A stretch of 64,000 nt of DNA from Cyathus striatus (lineage: Eukaryota > Basidiomycota > Agaricomycetes > Agaricales > Nidulariaceae). Position 1 is the first letter of the stretch; the number at the start of each line of letters is the position of its first letter. Under the pieces are notes generated by a model. That model was given only the letters and a program-made list of their open reading frames with translations, was not told where the DNA came from and did no database searches. This document shows positions 35,158-47,101 of the stretch, piece by piece. A program made the position numbers and the translations under genes. The stretch is from the NCBI GenBank assembly GCA_025738555.1, contig JAOVFP010000002.1:4216001-4280000 (forward strand), written 5' to 3'.

Positions 35158-36195
35158 ATGGGATTTACAGGGTGTGCTGACTTTTTCTAGTGCTTATATG
35201 CATGCGCCTCATTAACGCATATCAGTCTTGCCCGTTGGGTAAATGCACCAGCAATGGGCATGCAGGAAGTGAGACGTAACATCGAACTAAACCATAACGT
35301 GTGTCTCTACTTCAACTAGCACCATCTTAATAAATATATATATGCTTCTCATAGGGGCTATGTGTAGCGAAATGGAATCTATCAGTAAAATCTTATCGCT
35401 CCACTTTGGGCCAGAATTCCAGTGGCCATTCGCCGTCCGAACGAATATTGTGTACACTAACCATGGACAACAATGTTTTTGTGCTTTTGGAAGATCCGAT
35501 GGCTCCTACTCGTGCCGAAGTGCTCGCGGTTGCACCTCCAGGACAGGAGCGAACATACCTCCAAGGGCCATCTCATTTTCGAACAACGTTTCTAACATTA
35601 CGGCCTCCGGGCGCACTGGAGCAACTATTAGCACAACTGAAGGCTCGTTGGGTACCTGTTCGACAGGGAGCAACTGCCGGGTCCTCTAGAGGGCAGACAG
35701 GTGGCCAGCAGCTAATTATAGACGGACATACATTTTCTATCGGCACGGACTGGTTGGTTCGCATTGGGAATGTTGTTTTGGCCGGAGGCTTGATCAAAGG
35801 GATGTTATTGGAGGTATATCTTTTCATATTTCACGGGATGTTATCCCTAACGACCTTTTATTTAGGCCGAGTATCTTCCTTTACCAGTCCTTCCCACTTC
35901 CAATGGAACTTCTGAAATGCTTTCAAATCTAATACTGTCTATTCTTCCAAATGTTCGCGATGCTAAGACTGTTGCGGTGACGATCAGTGACACACAATGG
36001 GAGGATGTATTATGGGAACGTGAGGAAGAAGGTAAGGATGATGCGACAACGTCTCCCAAGCCTGAGAATGAGGTATATTCTTGTGGTTTCGAGGATGTTC
36101 CAGACATAAAAAGAGGGGATTGGGTTGGTATCGACAGAGACCGACGATCAGCGTACTTGATTGTAGGGGCGTTGCGCTCGGAAGGCATTCTTTAA
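35158..36195 (+). CDS. MED20: Mediator complex subunit 20
   Basis: Head-module subunit of the Mediator, which links activators to RNA polymerase II. Four exons: 35158-35171, 35226-35298, 35355-35813 and 35866-36195, for 291 residues. The first exon has only 14 nt (MGFTG), which is the conserved start of fungal MED20. Exon 2 gives LARWVNAPAMGMQEV. Exon 3 has AKWNLSVKSYRS and HTFSIGTDWLVRIGNVVLAGG, followed by KGMLLEAEYLPLP across the last intron; these are family signatures. The C-terminal ~60 residues are acidic and then basic. A start at the ATG at 35464 would lose the conserved N-terminal half, so the two small upstream exons are preferred. Confidence 0.88.
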
Positions 36196-38222
36196 AGAGT
36201 TGCATGATTACAGTAAGTAAACTTCTGTAGCAGTAGCGCTACGTATATAGTTCCCACTAACTTTAGTTAGTTGGGTTATGGGGCTCGAAATCGCAAAACT
36301 TTTGGCAGTAGATTCCGGTGCCGTGAAGCCGTTGCAGGGTCGTGTATACGGAGTTCAATTCTTCAGCAATTTGCCTATGGCACCTTTGTTCATCCTCTTC
36401 AGAAGTTCAGATAAGTTAAATTACTTAGTACTGAGTACTGAGGCCTGAAGCCATATACCATGATCAATTCCCTACTAACCTACCTCATGTAACATTCAAT
36501 GGAGTCATACAAACTGTACTTGTTACTATTTAATTGTGTTAAGGTTTACTCTTCCATGTTGTTACTTGATTCCCATTATCTTTAGGTAGTAGGGTTTATG
36601 TGGTCTTTTCAAAAACACATTTTGCAGGTTGATCACTCAGCATTGCACCAGATCAAAACCTGCCTAGTATGGTCAAAAGTTTGCTTGTGTTTGAACCTGT
36701 TCTCTAGGTGTCTCTCTTTCCTGACCTCTGTCTCTGTTCATAAACTATGTCTCACATCTACAGTACAACATTTCTTAATGTTGGTTATGCAATAGCAGAC
36801 TGTTTCCTGTCTTAGGTGATTTTGGTACTTTCTTTGTTGACTTCTCATACTAACAGTTGGGTTTCTCAAGTAAAGGTCTTCTGCTGTGCTCACATGTTCA
36901 AGTGTTTGCAGATACTGACTGTTACTGTTTGTAAAGTATGGAAAACTTCATTTGAAGGTTATTACTGTTGATTTTAACAAGGGGGGATCACTACAAAAAT
37001 TTTGGACAGGGGGGTCAGATTATTTGCTAAGGTTGTCTTGCTCTACCCTACCTATCAATCATGAGAATATATTTCCATATATAGATGTATTAGTCATCTT
37101 TCAAGGCAGCTGGCAAATTTTGCAAGAATTTGGGCAAATTGAATTGAATTGATTTGAATTTGTGAAGCTCTAGCAAAGCATTAGTCAATGTAAGACTTGT
37201 ACTTGACTAGAGTACACACTGCCATATCTCCTTGTTCATTGACTTCACACTAGGCAATAGCATGGGTAGGCTATACCTGCATGGGTCATGGGTTGGGTAC
37301 CAGCAGGTATGGGTCTGGGTCAGGTCTCCAAGACCCATAACCCATTGGTACCCATAGGCTTTATATTGAATAAAAAGGAGTAACATAAAATGACACAAGA
37401 TTAATACCTTTATAATGAGTCTATAATGTAATTCAATGTATTCTGTGTTGATTTATACACCATCAACTTGATTCTGCATATTGTTCAGCTCATGGGGTTG
37501 AACTAAAGTGGCATGCCTACATTTAATTCACTAAATATAATGTATCTCCTTCATTTCATTGTATTTCCCATTGATTCCCACTACCTTTTAAGGTAGTTGG
37601 GTTATAGGGATGTCTGATTTCCCTATAAGGCAATTTACAGGTTCGTGAATGGGATCTCAACCTGATTGGCTGGAGCCTTGTGACAATTCTGTGACTGCTG
37701 ACAAATTTCAATCGTCTCAGATCCTTTTGCCCCCCTATCATCATCCCTCTTGTTTTTGTCTTCACCTTATGCAGTAGCCCCCTTTCTTTCTCATTTATTA
37801 CCATTACTTTCTTCCTATCCACTGGTAAATGGAAATGTGAGTGGAGAACTTGCACATACAGATCTGTTCATCCCTGGTGGAGGATTGACATAGTGGCTGT
37901 TTTGGCACTACCACTATGACTTACTTGACGTTAATGTCGCATTCCAATTGCATCACCACTTGTCTCTCCTAATCCTTGAGTACAGCTGAGTGAGTGAACC
38001 TGCAATTCTATTCACACATACATAGATACAAGAACTATTTTAGATTTCCTTCTCTATATATAAATTGTCAATGAAGCATGCTAATTCTGTCATCAACTCA
38101 TTCACCTAAAATTTGAATACAAATCCCAAGTTATTGAAATTTGTTGTATACATACACACTATCTCTTTCTTTCATATGACCCTTATCCCAATTCAAGTTG
38201 TTTCAGTGCCTGAGACACTCTG
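36196..38222. other. AT-rich intergenic DNA
   Basis: No gene is supported. A GGTACC/CCCAT-rich partly palindromic stretch lies at about 37255-37365. Two related words (TTCCCA-TATC/CTACC-TT-AGGTAGT-GGGTT) occur near 36570 and 37575, suggesting an old short repeat. Confidence 0.45.
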
Positions 38223-40521
38223 ATGGCCTGCAGTGCACTCCAACCAAGTCTAAAGTTCCCTTTGCAATGCAACCACTGTGGAACCCTCAGTGGTGGTATT
38301 CTCAATGACATCCCCAACAATCCAATCCCTTATGCTCTTACTCATGAACACTACATTCCTGGATCCACTGAGAGATCCCAACTCCAAACACTCATCTCTT
38401 CATGCCAAGCTTTCATTATCACTGTGGAGGCTGAACTTTTGATGTTGGCTTTGTGTGTCTCTGACACACAAGCATACAAAAATGTACTTCAATTGCTACT
38501 ATCACCTATACATCAAGTGCCAAATGATGTTTTGGGAGAAATATTTTCCTATCTCTGTGAAGAATACACCAATGTTGGTAATCAATATTGTCAGATATGG
38601 GCTCTCTGTCAGGTCTGTAAACACTGGAGGAATGTGGTGGATAGTAGGTCATTGTTCTGGAGAAACATCAAGCTTGGGTTTAGTCCCGAGGTAATTAACA
38701 CCCTAATCAAATGTTGTGTTTGAACTTTCATCAAACATTCTTGAGAAGCTCAGCTGAGAGTTTCCTTTCTCAATAAGAATAAGAGAGGTTGGAGAGAATC
38801 ATTCTATGAAGCAGTTAGAGATATATTGAATGAATCCAATCACTGGGTATCACTAGAAGCTACCTATTTGTTCATAAGCCATCCTGAAGTTCAAAATTCA
38901 CTCAAGAAACATGACCTCACAAATCTTCGGAATCTTTCTCTCTGCAGCTGTCACAACTGTGCCCCTAGCCTGACTTGGCAGTGGAGTATGAGGGGGTGAC
39001 TGTGGAGAAGTGAGGGGTGAGTAATAGATGAAAGCGGAGAATGAGAACTCAGGGGGTAGGACTTTGGCTTCAGCTTATGTGCTGCACCCCTGGGATTCCT
39101 GGTCCTGGATTTTGGAGTAAGGGCAAGTCTTTTGGAGAAGACTAGAGATGGAAGACGAGAGGTGTAACTCAAGTCAGATGAAAGGGTGAGGACATAGTTC
39201 AATATGAAACTGAGGACTAAGTACAAATCGAGTACTACTTAAATACTAGAGACTCAGAGTAAGTAAAGGCCACTGGCCAAGGCCAGCGGAGAAGTACAGT
39301 CAGGGTAGGCGTATGTAGAATGAAGACTATAACTAATTAAACATAATAAAACATGTCAGAGAAGTGAGTGCATATGGCGGTGTAAAGTAAAACAGATAGT
39401 GGCACACTTAAGAATGATAAGTGACTCACTATGATATGTATACTACAATACTGAGGGGATAGCTCAGTAGAACGAAAAGAAAGGAAACGAAAGTAATCTA
39501 TGTACAGTAATCAATAAGTAATACTAAGAGCATAAGCAAGGTTTGGAGTAAGCAAAGGAAAAGGTGGAGTAAGGCATAGGAGTCCAGAGGTAGGCAATAC
39601 AGGATATGACAGCGGCGGTGTTTCAAAAAATGACTCAGTTGTTTACTTTAATATCTTTCATAGTGCCACATCAGTTGAAAACCTACAGTTGAAAAGGGAT
39701 AATTTTCCAGCTATATTAGTAACAATACTGATGAATAATCTTTAAAAGCTAACCCTCAAAGATTGTTTTATTAGTCCTCTCAAAGGAAAACATAGGACTA
39801 GCTTTTGGCCAAAGCTGAACTTGTTATGTTCTCTGGAGGAACTTACATGGGATGATTGCAAATATCATGGAATAATGCCCACTATGGCAATTACATTTCC
39901 ATCTCTACATACCCTTTCTGTCTGTAATCAAGACATCAGGGACAACTCAAATATCTGGACCATCCTCCATGCCCCAAAGCTATCCAACTTAAAACTTGAC
40001 TTCAAGCTGTCAGATTCTGCACCTGCTATACTTTCTATAGTCCCAAGGTCTAAATGCATCATTAAGTGATTAGAGGTATCGTTTAGAGCTTTGCCCATCA
40101 TCTACACAATAAAAGAACTTTCCAATGTCAAAGAACTGACAATGCTGGTGGTGGTAGATCATTACTGAGATCATCTCATTAAAAAGTTAATATGGGATCC
40201 AATGAATAATAACCAGATTTTTCCCTCACTGAAGAAGCTTTGCTTGATCATCAACATATATGAAAATCCAATGGAAGTTTTCATGTCCCTGATCAATATT
40301 TTGTGCTCTTGGTCTTACACATCGACGGATTGGAGAAAGTACATCTGTTAGCAATTCTATGTATGGCTTCAAAAATCAAGTCTCCTTCTTACAGAAAACT
40401 GAACATCTTGACTCCTAAATTTTGACACTTTATCCAGTAATTTCCTTTTGTTTCTCCATTCACAGTTCATTTTCCTGATTTAAATCAGACTACAAATATT
40501 TCATCTGTGATTTCCAACCCT
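38223..40521 (+). pseudogene. F-box/LRR-like gene relic, interrupted by LTR insertions
   Basis: The first 166 residues (38223-38723) contain an F-box of the Agaricomycete type: IHQVPNDVLGEIFSYL, then CQVCKHWRNVVDSRSLFW. F-box proteins recruit substrates to SCF ubiquitin ligases. Beyond 38723 the coding signal changes frame and shows stops (HWVSLEATYLFISHPE in about 38840-38890). It is cut by a solo LTR at 38949-39611. It resumes at about 39700-40320 with leucine-rich segments such as LEELTWDDCKYH and FPSLHTLSV, again with stops. Element B is inserted at 40522; more of the relic may continue after 49548. The large family size of such genes in mushrooms makes a dead copy unsurprising. Confidence 0.7.
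38949..39611 (-). mobile_element. Solo LTR of the element B family
   Basis: 663 bp, starting TGTCACAACTG and ending ATATGACA. It matches the LTRs of elements B and C in reverse orientation. No internal element sequence adjoins it. The flanks GCAGC and GCGGC look like a 5-bp target duplication with one change. It was left by recombination between two LTRs after insertion into the F-box relic. Confidence 0.88.
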
Positions 40522-41183
40522 TGTCATATCCCGTATCACCTACCTCTGGACTCCTATACCTTACTCCGCCTTATCCTTTGTTTACTCTGAACCTTGCTTA
40601 TGCTTTTAGTATTACTTATTGCTTACTGTACATAGATTACTTTCGTTTCCTTTCTTCCGCCCTACTGAGCTATCCCCTCAGTATTGTAGTATACATCTCA
40701 TAGTGAGTCACTTATCATTCTTAAGTGTGCCACTATCTGTTTTACTTTACACTGCCATACATGCTCACTTCTCTGACACATTTTATTATGTTTAATTAGT
40801 TTTAGTCTTCATTCTATGTATGCCTACCCTGACCATACTTCTCTGCTGGCCTTGACCAGCAGCCTTTACTTACTCCGAGTCTCCAGTATTTAAGTAGTAC
40901 TCGATTTGTACTTGGACTTTAGTTTTGTATTGAACTACGTCCTTACCCTTTTGTCTGACTTGAGTTACACCTCTCATCTTCCATTTCTAATCTTCTCCGA
41001 AGGGCTTGCCCTTACTCTGAAATCCAGGACCAGGAGTCCCAGGGGCACAGCACATAAGCTGAAGCCAAATTCCTACCCCCTGAGTTCTCATTCTCCGCTT
41101 TTGTCTATTACTCACCCCTCGCTTCTCCACAGTCACCCCCTCATACTCCGATGCCAAGTCAGGCTAGGGGCATGGTTGTGACA
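40522..41183 (+). repeat. Element B 5' LTR
   Basis: 662 bp. TATTTAAG lies just upstream of TAGTTTTGTAT (40920-40930), the proposed RNA start. The corresponding site in the 3' LTR is TAGTTTCATAT. Confidence 0.93.
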
Positions 41184-41185
41184 GT

Positions 41186-41196
41186 ATATGAAACTA
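41186..41196 (+). promoter_or_regulatory. Element B primer-binding site, self-complementary to the LTR
   Basis: ATATGAAACTA directly inside the 5' LTR is the exact reverse complement of TAGTTTCATAT in the 3' LTR (49280-49290) and in the LTR of element C. With the 5' LTR of this copy it still pairs fully if two G-U pairs are allowed. It does not look like a tRNA-primed site. Confidence 0.65.
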
Positions 41197-41237
41197 CCAC
41201 CTTGGATTCCTTTTCCCATAATGCTTTTCTATCCCTC

Positions 41238-43055
41238 ATGGCCACCCGTATGCAGACTCAGACTGCACACGCCAGGAGCCATGAACAGCAGCAAAATGAT
41301 GTGTGTCATAGCAATCATTTAGCTGCCCAGCAAACTTGTGAACATAACAATGCCAGCACACCTCATTGTGTTGACTCTGCTCTGCCTCGTTGTGTTGACT
41401 CTGCTCTGCCTCATTGTGTTGACTCTGCTCTGCCTCTCTCTCAGTGGAATGCCCCACCCTCAGCTAGTGCTCTAGTTTCTGGAGGAATTACCTCCACTCA
41501 TTGTGCAGCTCGTGAACTTCAGCCGGTTCACAACAATCAACTGCATGCACCACGCCCAATTCCATGAAGCATTCCTTATGACCCCACCCTTACCCCCACC
41601 GTGTCTATTGAACCGGTGGATACTCAACATTCTCTGGATGGTGCTGCCACACATCAGCAGCAAGCACCCACATCCACTTCACCACCCACTCAATGGCCTG
41701 TAGCTTCAGGCAGTGGAGGACCTCCTCCACCTCCACCTCCTTCTGGTGGTAATTCTGCCAGAGTTGGAAACAATGACCCTCCAGACAATAATGGAGATGA
41801 TGGTGACGATGGTGATGGATCCGGAGATGATGGCAATGAGCCAGGGGATGATAATAATGAGCCAGGGGATGATGATGAGCAGGCAGGTGCCGGTGGCGAT
41901 GGTCCTGGCGGACCAAATGGCCCTGGAGATCCTCCCTCTAATCCCTCTTCTAGGCCCTCCTCAAGGGGCGACTATCGCAACCCTCATTGCCCAACTGCAA
42001 GATGCCACTACAATTTCACCTGGGATGAAATCCTGGAAATGGTGGCCTCTGTGGCAGGTTACTTTGCCCCACCACCACCACCTCCACCACCTCCTCCTCC
42101 CATTCGGGAGAAGAAGGTTAACCAGCTGGACAACTTTGACAGCTCCAACACACTTAAGCTGGAGCCCTTCATTATGCAAGTCTGCTTGGTGTTCCGGAAC
42201 AACCCTCAGTTGTACCTGGACAACACCTCTAAAGTCAACTACGTGTTGACTTTCCTCTGTGGCTCTGCCAGCAACCTGTTTGCCACCCATCTCAATGATG
42301 GAGCATACGAGCCATGGATGGACTCATGGGGTTATTTTGTTCAGCTCCTCCGTACTCACTTCAGCCATACCAACCCTGTTGGTGAGGCTGAAATCTGCAT
42401 ATTCTCCCTCCACATGGAGGATAATCAGTGTCTCACCACCTATGAGATCAAATTTAATGAATATGCTGCACTCTTGCCTTGGGATGATGCTGCCCTCAAC
42501 TTGGCATATTACTGTGGCCTTTATCCTCATTTAAAGGATGCTCTCTCTCATTGAGAGCAAGGCCAGCCTACCACCCTTGCCGGGACTAAGAAGGTAGCCC
42601 AGGGCTACGATCAGAGGCATTGGGAGCGCAACACTGAGCACAACATTGAGGAGAAGCGCAGCAAGTCTGCTGCCAAGTCTTTGGAGAAGCCCAAGGGCAA
42701 TCAGAATTCGAAGTCAACTTCGAATTCTTCCTCCTCCTCCAAGACTCCATCCTCCTCTACCTCCTCCTCCACCTCTTCTACCTCCGCTTCATCCTTGGGG
42801 AAACCCAAGAACAAGCAAAAGCAAAAGCAGTCCAAGGTGCCAGACTTGACTGGGAAGCTTGGTTCTGACAGGAAACTCACCCCGGAGGAACGTAAATGCC
42901 ACCTGGACCAGAAGCTTTGCCTATTCTGTGGCAATGCCAGTCATCAGGCCAAGGACTGTCAAAAGGCAGCTTCTGCTGCCAAAGCCTGTGTGGCCACTGC
43001 CACCTCTACTGAGGCAACTCCCTTGGTGAACTCGGCTGAGAGTTCGAAAAAATAG
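41238..43055 (+). pseudogene. gag: Element B gag with two TGA stops
   Basis: Frame from ATG 41238 to the stop at 43053-43055, broken by TGA at 41565-41567 and 42552-42554. In order: an N-terminus with four copies of a ~24-bp repeat encoding CVDSALP (about 41367-41440), an acidic Asp/Asn/Gly-rich stretch, a run of eleven prolines (about 42068-42100), the gag capsid region (FRNNPQLYLDNTSKVNYVLTFL), a Ser- and Lys-rich linker, and a CCHC zinc knuckle CLFCGNASHQAKDC. The product would coat the element RNA. The end context TTC GAA AAA ATA G equals that of element A. Confidence 0.88.
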
Positions 43056-46000
43056 AGAGCAGCTCCAGTGACTCTGCACAGGCTGAGGGCCGCATTAATC
43101 TCTCCTGTGCACCAAAGGAGATAAGACTAAACACATCTGCTCTTTTTGATCCCCAAGCTGTACATATTCCATTGACTTCATTTTCTCCAGCTGCGCTGGA
43201 TATGCCTCTTTCCTTCCTTTCACTCATTGATTCTGGTTCAACCCATTGTTTCGCTAACTCATCGTTTGTGAGGGAGCACAACCTCCCCACAACTCCGGTC
43301 CCTCCCATTGCACTGAAACTATTTGACAGTACCTCTAACTCCATACTTACAGAGAGTACATTATTATCTGTAACATTTCCTACTGGTGAATGCATGGATA
43401 TTGATTTCTATGTAACTCTGCTCGATTCTTCCTGCTCTGTGATATTAGGATTTAACTGGCTCTCCCAACACAATCCGTTGATTGACTGGACTGAGAGACA
43501 TATACTTGGCTTCCAAACCCCAGTTCTAGAAGAATCTTCTCCATCCTTGTCAACACCTGCTCTGAAGGCTTCTGCCTCTCTGCAAACCCCTCCATCACCA
43601 GCTTTGTCTTCTGTTCCTCCATCAGACAATAGTCCACCTCCTAGTATCTTGCTCATCAACACTGCAGCTTTTCTCCGGGCTAGTAAGCTCACAGGCTTGC
43701 AGATGTTTAGGATACAAGTCAGTGCTGTAGTTTCAGCTTCTGCCACTGCCATGGCTGCAGAAGCTGTGGACCTTTCTAGTATTCCTCCGGAATACCATAA
43801 GTTCGCTGACATCTTCAGCAAAACACGAGCAGACACTCTTGCTCCGCATCACCCTTACGATCTCCAGATCAACTTGGAGGAAGGTATGTCTCCTCCAGTT
43901 GGCACTGTATATTCACTCTCACAGTCCAAGTTGGCCTCTCTATGAGAGTTCATTGATGAACATCTCCAGATTGGCTTCATCCGTCCTTCTCATTCTCCAC
44001 ACGGAGCACCAGTGTTCTTTGTCCAGAAGAAAGATGGATCCCTTCAACTCTGTGTCAATTTCCATGGGCTTAATGCAATCTCCAAAAAGGATCAATATCC
44101 CCTTCCCCTTATTTCCAACCTCCTTGACTCTCCTTGCAAGGCTAGAATCTACACCAAGATCGATCTCCGCCACGCTTACCACTTAGTCTGCATCACTGAT
44201 GGAGATGAGTGGAAGACCACTTTTTGTACTCGCTATGGCTCATTTGAATGGCTAGTTATGTCATTTGGACTCACCAATGCACCTGCAGCTTTCCAATGAT
44301 TCATGAATGACATCTTCAAGGACATGCTCAATGTGTGCATTACAGTCTACCTCAATGATATACTAATCTACTCCAATAGTCTTGAGGAGCACAAACGGCA
44401 CGTTAAAGAAGCTCTAAAGCGTTTACGCCAACATGGGCTCTATGCCCAGGCAGACAAGTGTGAATTCCACACTGAATCTGTTGAGTATCTAGGTTACGTC
44501 CTTTCTCCAGGCAGCCTCACTATGTCCCAGGATAAAGTCCAAACCATTAAGGATTGGCCCAAACCTAAGAAGGTTAAAGACATTCAGTCTTTCCTTGGGT
44601 TTGCCAACTTCTATAGGCGCTTTATCCAGCACTACTCCGACATTGTAGTGCCACTCACTCGTCTTACCTGCAAGGGTTTGAAATGGGACTTTTCTCTGGC
44701 TTGCCATTCAGCATTCGAGAAACTTAAGGACACCTTCACTACAGCCCCTGTACTCACTCATTGGGTCCCTGATGCCCAGATCATTGTAGAAACTGATGCC
44801 TCCGACTACGCTCTCGGAGCAATCCTCTCAATTGTTGCTGATGATGGTGATATTCACCCTATTGCATTTCATTCCCATACCTTCACTGCTCCTGAACTGA
44901 ATTACAACACCCACGACAAGGAACTCCTAGCTATTTTTGAAGCTTTTCGTGTCTGGCAACACTACTTGGAAGGTTCTGGTACTCCGGTTGATGTGGTTAT
45001 TGACCATAAAAACTTAGAGTATTTCTCCACCACCAAGATCCTCACTCACTGTCAGGCTCGTTGGTCAGAGTACCTATCTCAGTTCAATCTGGTTATTCAT
45101 TTCCACCCAGGGAAACTTGGTGTGAAACCTGACGCTTTAACTAGATGATGGGACATCTACCTTAAAGGGGGGAATAATGACTATGCCAAAGTTAATCTGC
45201 ACAATTTTTGCCCTGTTTTTACCCAAGAACAGCTCATTGCCTCTATCTGCGCCACCACACTCCTTCATCCTGTTCTCCATGCCAGCATCATTATGGATGT
45301 TGAGCAACTTCACTGTGACATCCTCACTGCCCAACCCCTAGACACTGTCGCATCTATCCACCTTCACAATCCCACTAATCATTGGTCTGTCGGTTCTGAT
45401 GGCTTACTCTGCCTTGACAACCAGATTTATGTCCCAGATGACGATTCTCTCCACCTTCACATTGTCCAGTACAAACATGATCATTTACTCGCTGGACATC
45501 CTGGTCAGAACAAGACTTTGGATAATATTTGATGGGAATATACTTGGCCTGGACTCCATACTTATGTCAAGGACTATTGTAAGTCTTGCACCATCTGCTT
45601 ACGGTCTAAACCACAGCATCACCATCCCTACAGTACCTTGAAGCAACCCCTTTTCCAGAGCGCCCATGGAACTCTATCTCTATGGACTTCATTGAAACGC
45701 TTCCCATCTCTGGATTTGATAAGTACAATTCAATCCTAGTTATTGTTGACTGCCTTAGCAAGCAAGCTATCTTCATCCCTTGTCATAACACCATCACTTC
45801 CGCCCAGCTCACAAAGCTCTTTGTCATGCATGTATTCTCTAAGCATGGTGTTCCCAGCCACATTACCTCTGATCGTGGTTCAGAGTTCATCTCCCACTTC
45901 TTCCGGTCTCTTGGTAAAGTTCTCAACATCAACCTACACTTTACCTCCGGATACCATCCAGAAGGCGATGGACAAACTGAACACATTAACCAAGTCTTAG

Positions 46001-46773
46001 AACAGTACCTCTGCATCTACTGCAATTACCAGCAGGACAACTGGGCTGATCTCCTTCCCATTGCTGAGTTCGCGTATAACAATACACTGAGCTCAACCAC
46101 TAATATGACTCCTTTCTTTGCCAATAAGGGTTATCATCCACAGATCACAGTCTACCCCAAACATGATGTTACATCTGTTCATGCTAGGGACTACACTGTG
46201 GATCTTCAGGAACTTCATGAAAACCTCAAGGCCGAAATAGCACTTGCTCAGAAGCGCTATCAGGTCAGAGCAGACAACTGTCATTTGCCTGCCCTGGAGT
46301 TCACAGTTGGAACTAAAGCCTTCATCTGTGCTAAGTTCTTTAACACCACTCGCCCTTCCAAGAAATTGGCTGAAAAGTATTATGATCCTTTCAAGATCAT
46401 TGCTGAAACTGGTACCCACTCCCGCACCCTTAGACTCCCTTCCAATTTCCAAGCTGTACACCCTGTATTCCATGTTTCTATGCTCAAGCCTGCAGTTGAA
46501 AACACCATCCCTGGTTGAGAGATACCTCCACCTCCCCCTGTGGAAATCGACAGAGATATCGAGTTCGAGATCAGTGAGATCTGCGACTCCAAGCTTGATT
46601 GCTGGTTCAAGAAATGTCCTCTTCATTACTTAGTCTGATGGACTGGTTATGAAGGAACCAATGAAGAACTCACTTGGTTGGCTGCCACCAAAGTAGAACA
46701 TGCTACAGAGCTCATAGAGGAATTTCATACTCGTTATCCCGATAAGCCTAATCCTTCTACTCCTGTTATATAG
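43056..46773 (+). pseudogene. pol: Element B pol with multiple TGA stops and one frameshift
   Basis: The frame is -1 relative to gag. Protease DSGSTHCF is at about 43228. RT motifs are present, but the catalytic box reads VYLNDILIYS, with Asn for the first Asp. RNase H, integrase (TSDRGSEF, SGYHPEGDGQTE) and a chromodomain follow, ending at 46773. Stops lie at 43943, 44297, 45146, 45530, 46516 and 46636. A 1-nt loss near 45645 shifts the frame before the integrase core. In elements A or C most of these positions read CGA, CGG or CGC. Confidence 0.9.
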
Positions 46774-47101
46774 ATCTTTTTCTGCTTACCTCTCTGTTTC
46801 TCTGTTATAGTTTATTGTATATCCATATTCAACTTCTTGACCAAAGGTTGAAGATTGACACTTCTCCAGACACCACTTGCATGATGACCACTACATTTAA
46901 TAAGCATAGCTGACTTGTCACTTTGCATACTTAACGAGGTGGGCTGAGAGTGGAAGTACAGAGTTGTATTGGTTTTCTCCTAAGGTGTTTCTCTTTACTC
47001 CATCTTACTGTTTACTTTTACTGTTCATTCTCCTCATGCCAAAAAATCATTAAAGTCCACAAAAAACAAGTATATATGATTTTTTCCCTGCCTACTGTAC
47101 A

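Noticed and set aside
35464..35472. MED20 starting at the internal ATG
   Set aside because: It would drop the conserved N-terminal half, which two small upstream exons supply in frame.
37255..37365. CRISPR-like or operator-like palindromes with CCCAT/GGTACC
   Set aside because: Irregular spacing and only partial symmetry; no spacer structure, and CRISPR arrays are not expected in a fungal nuclear genome.
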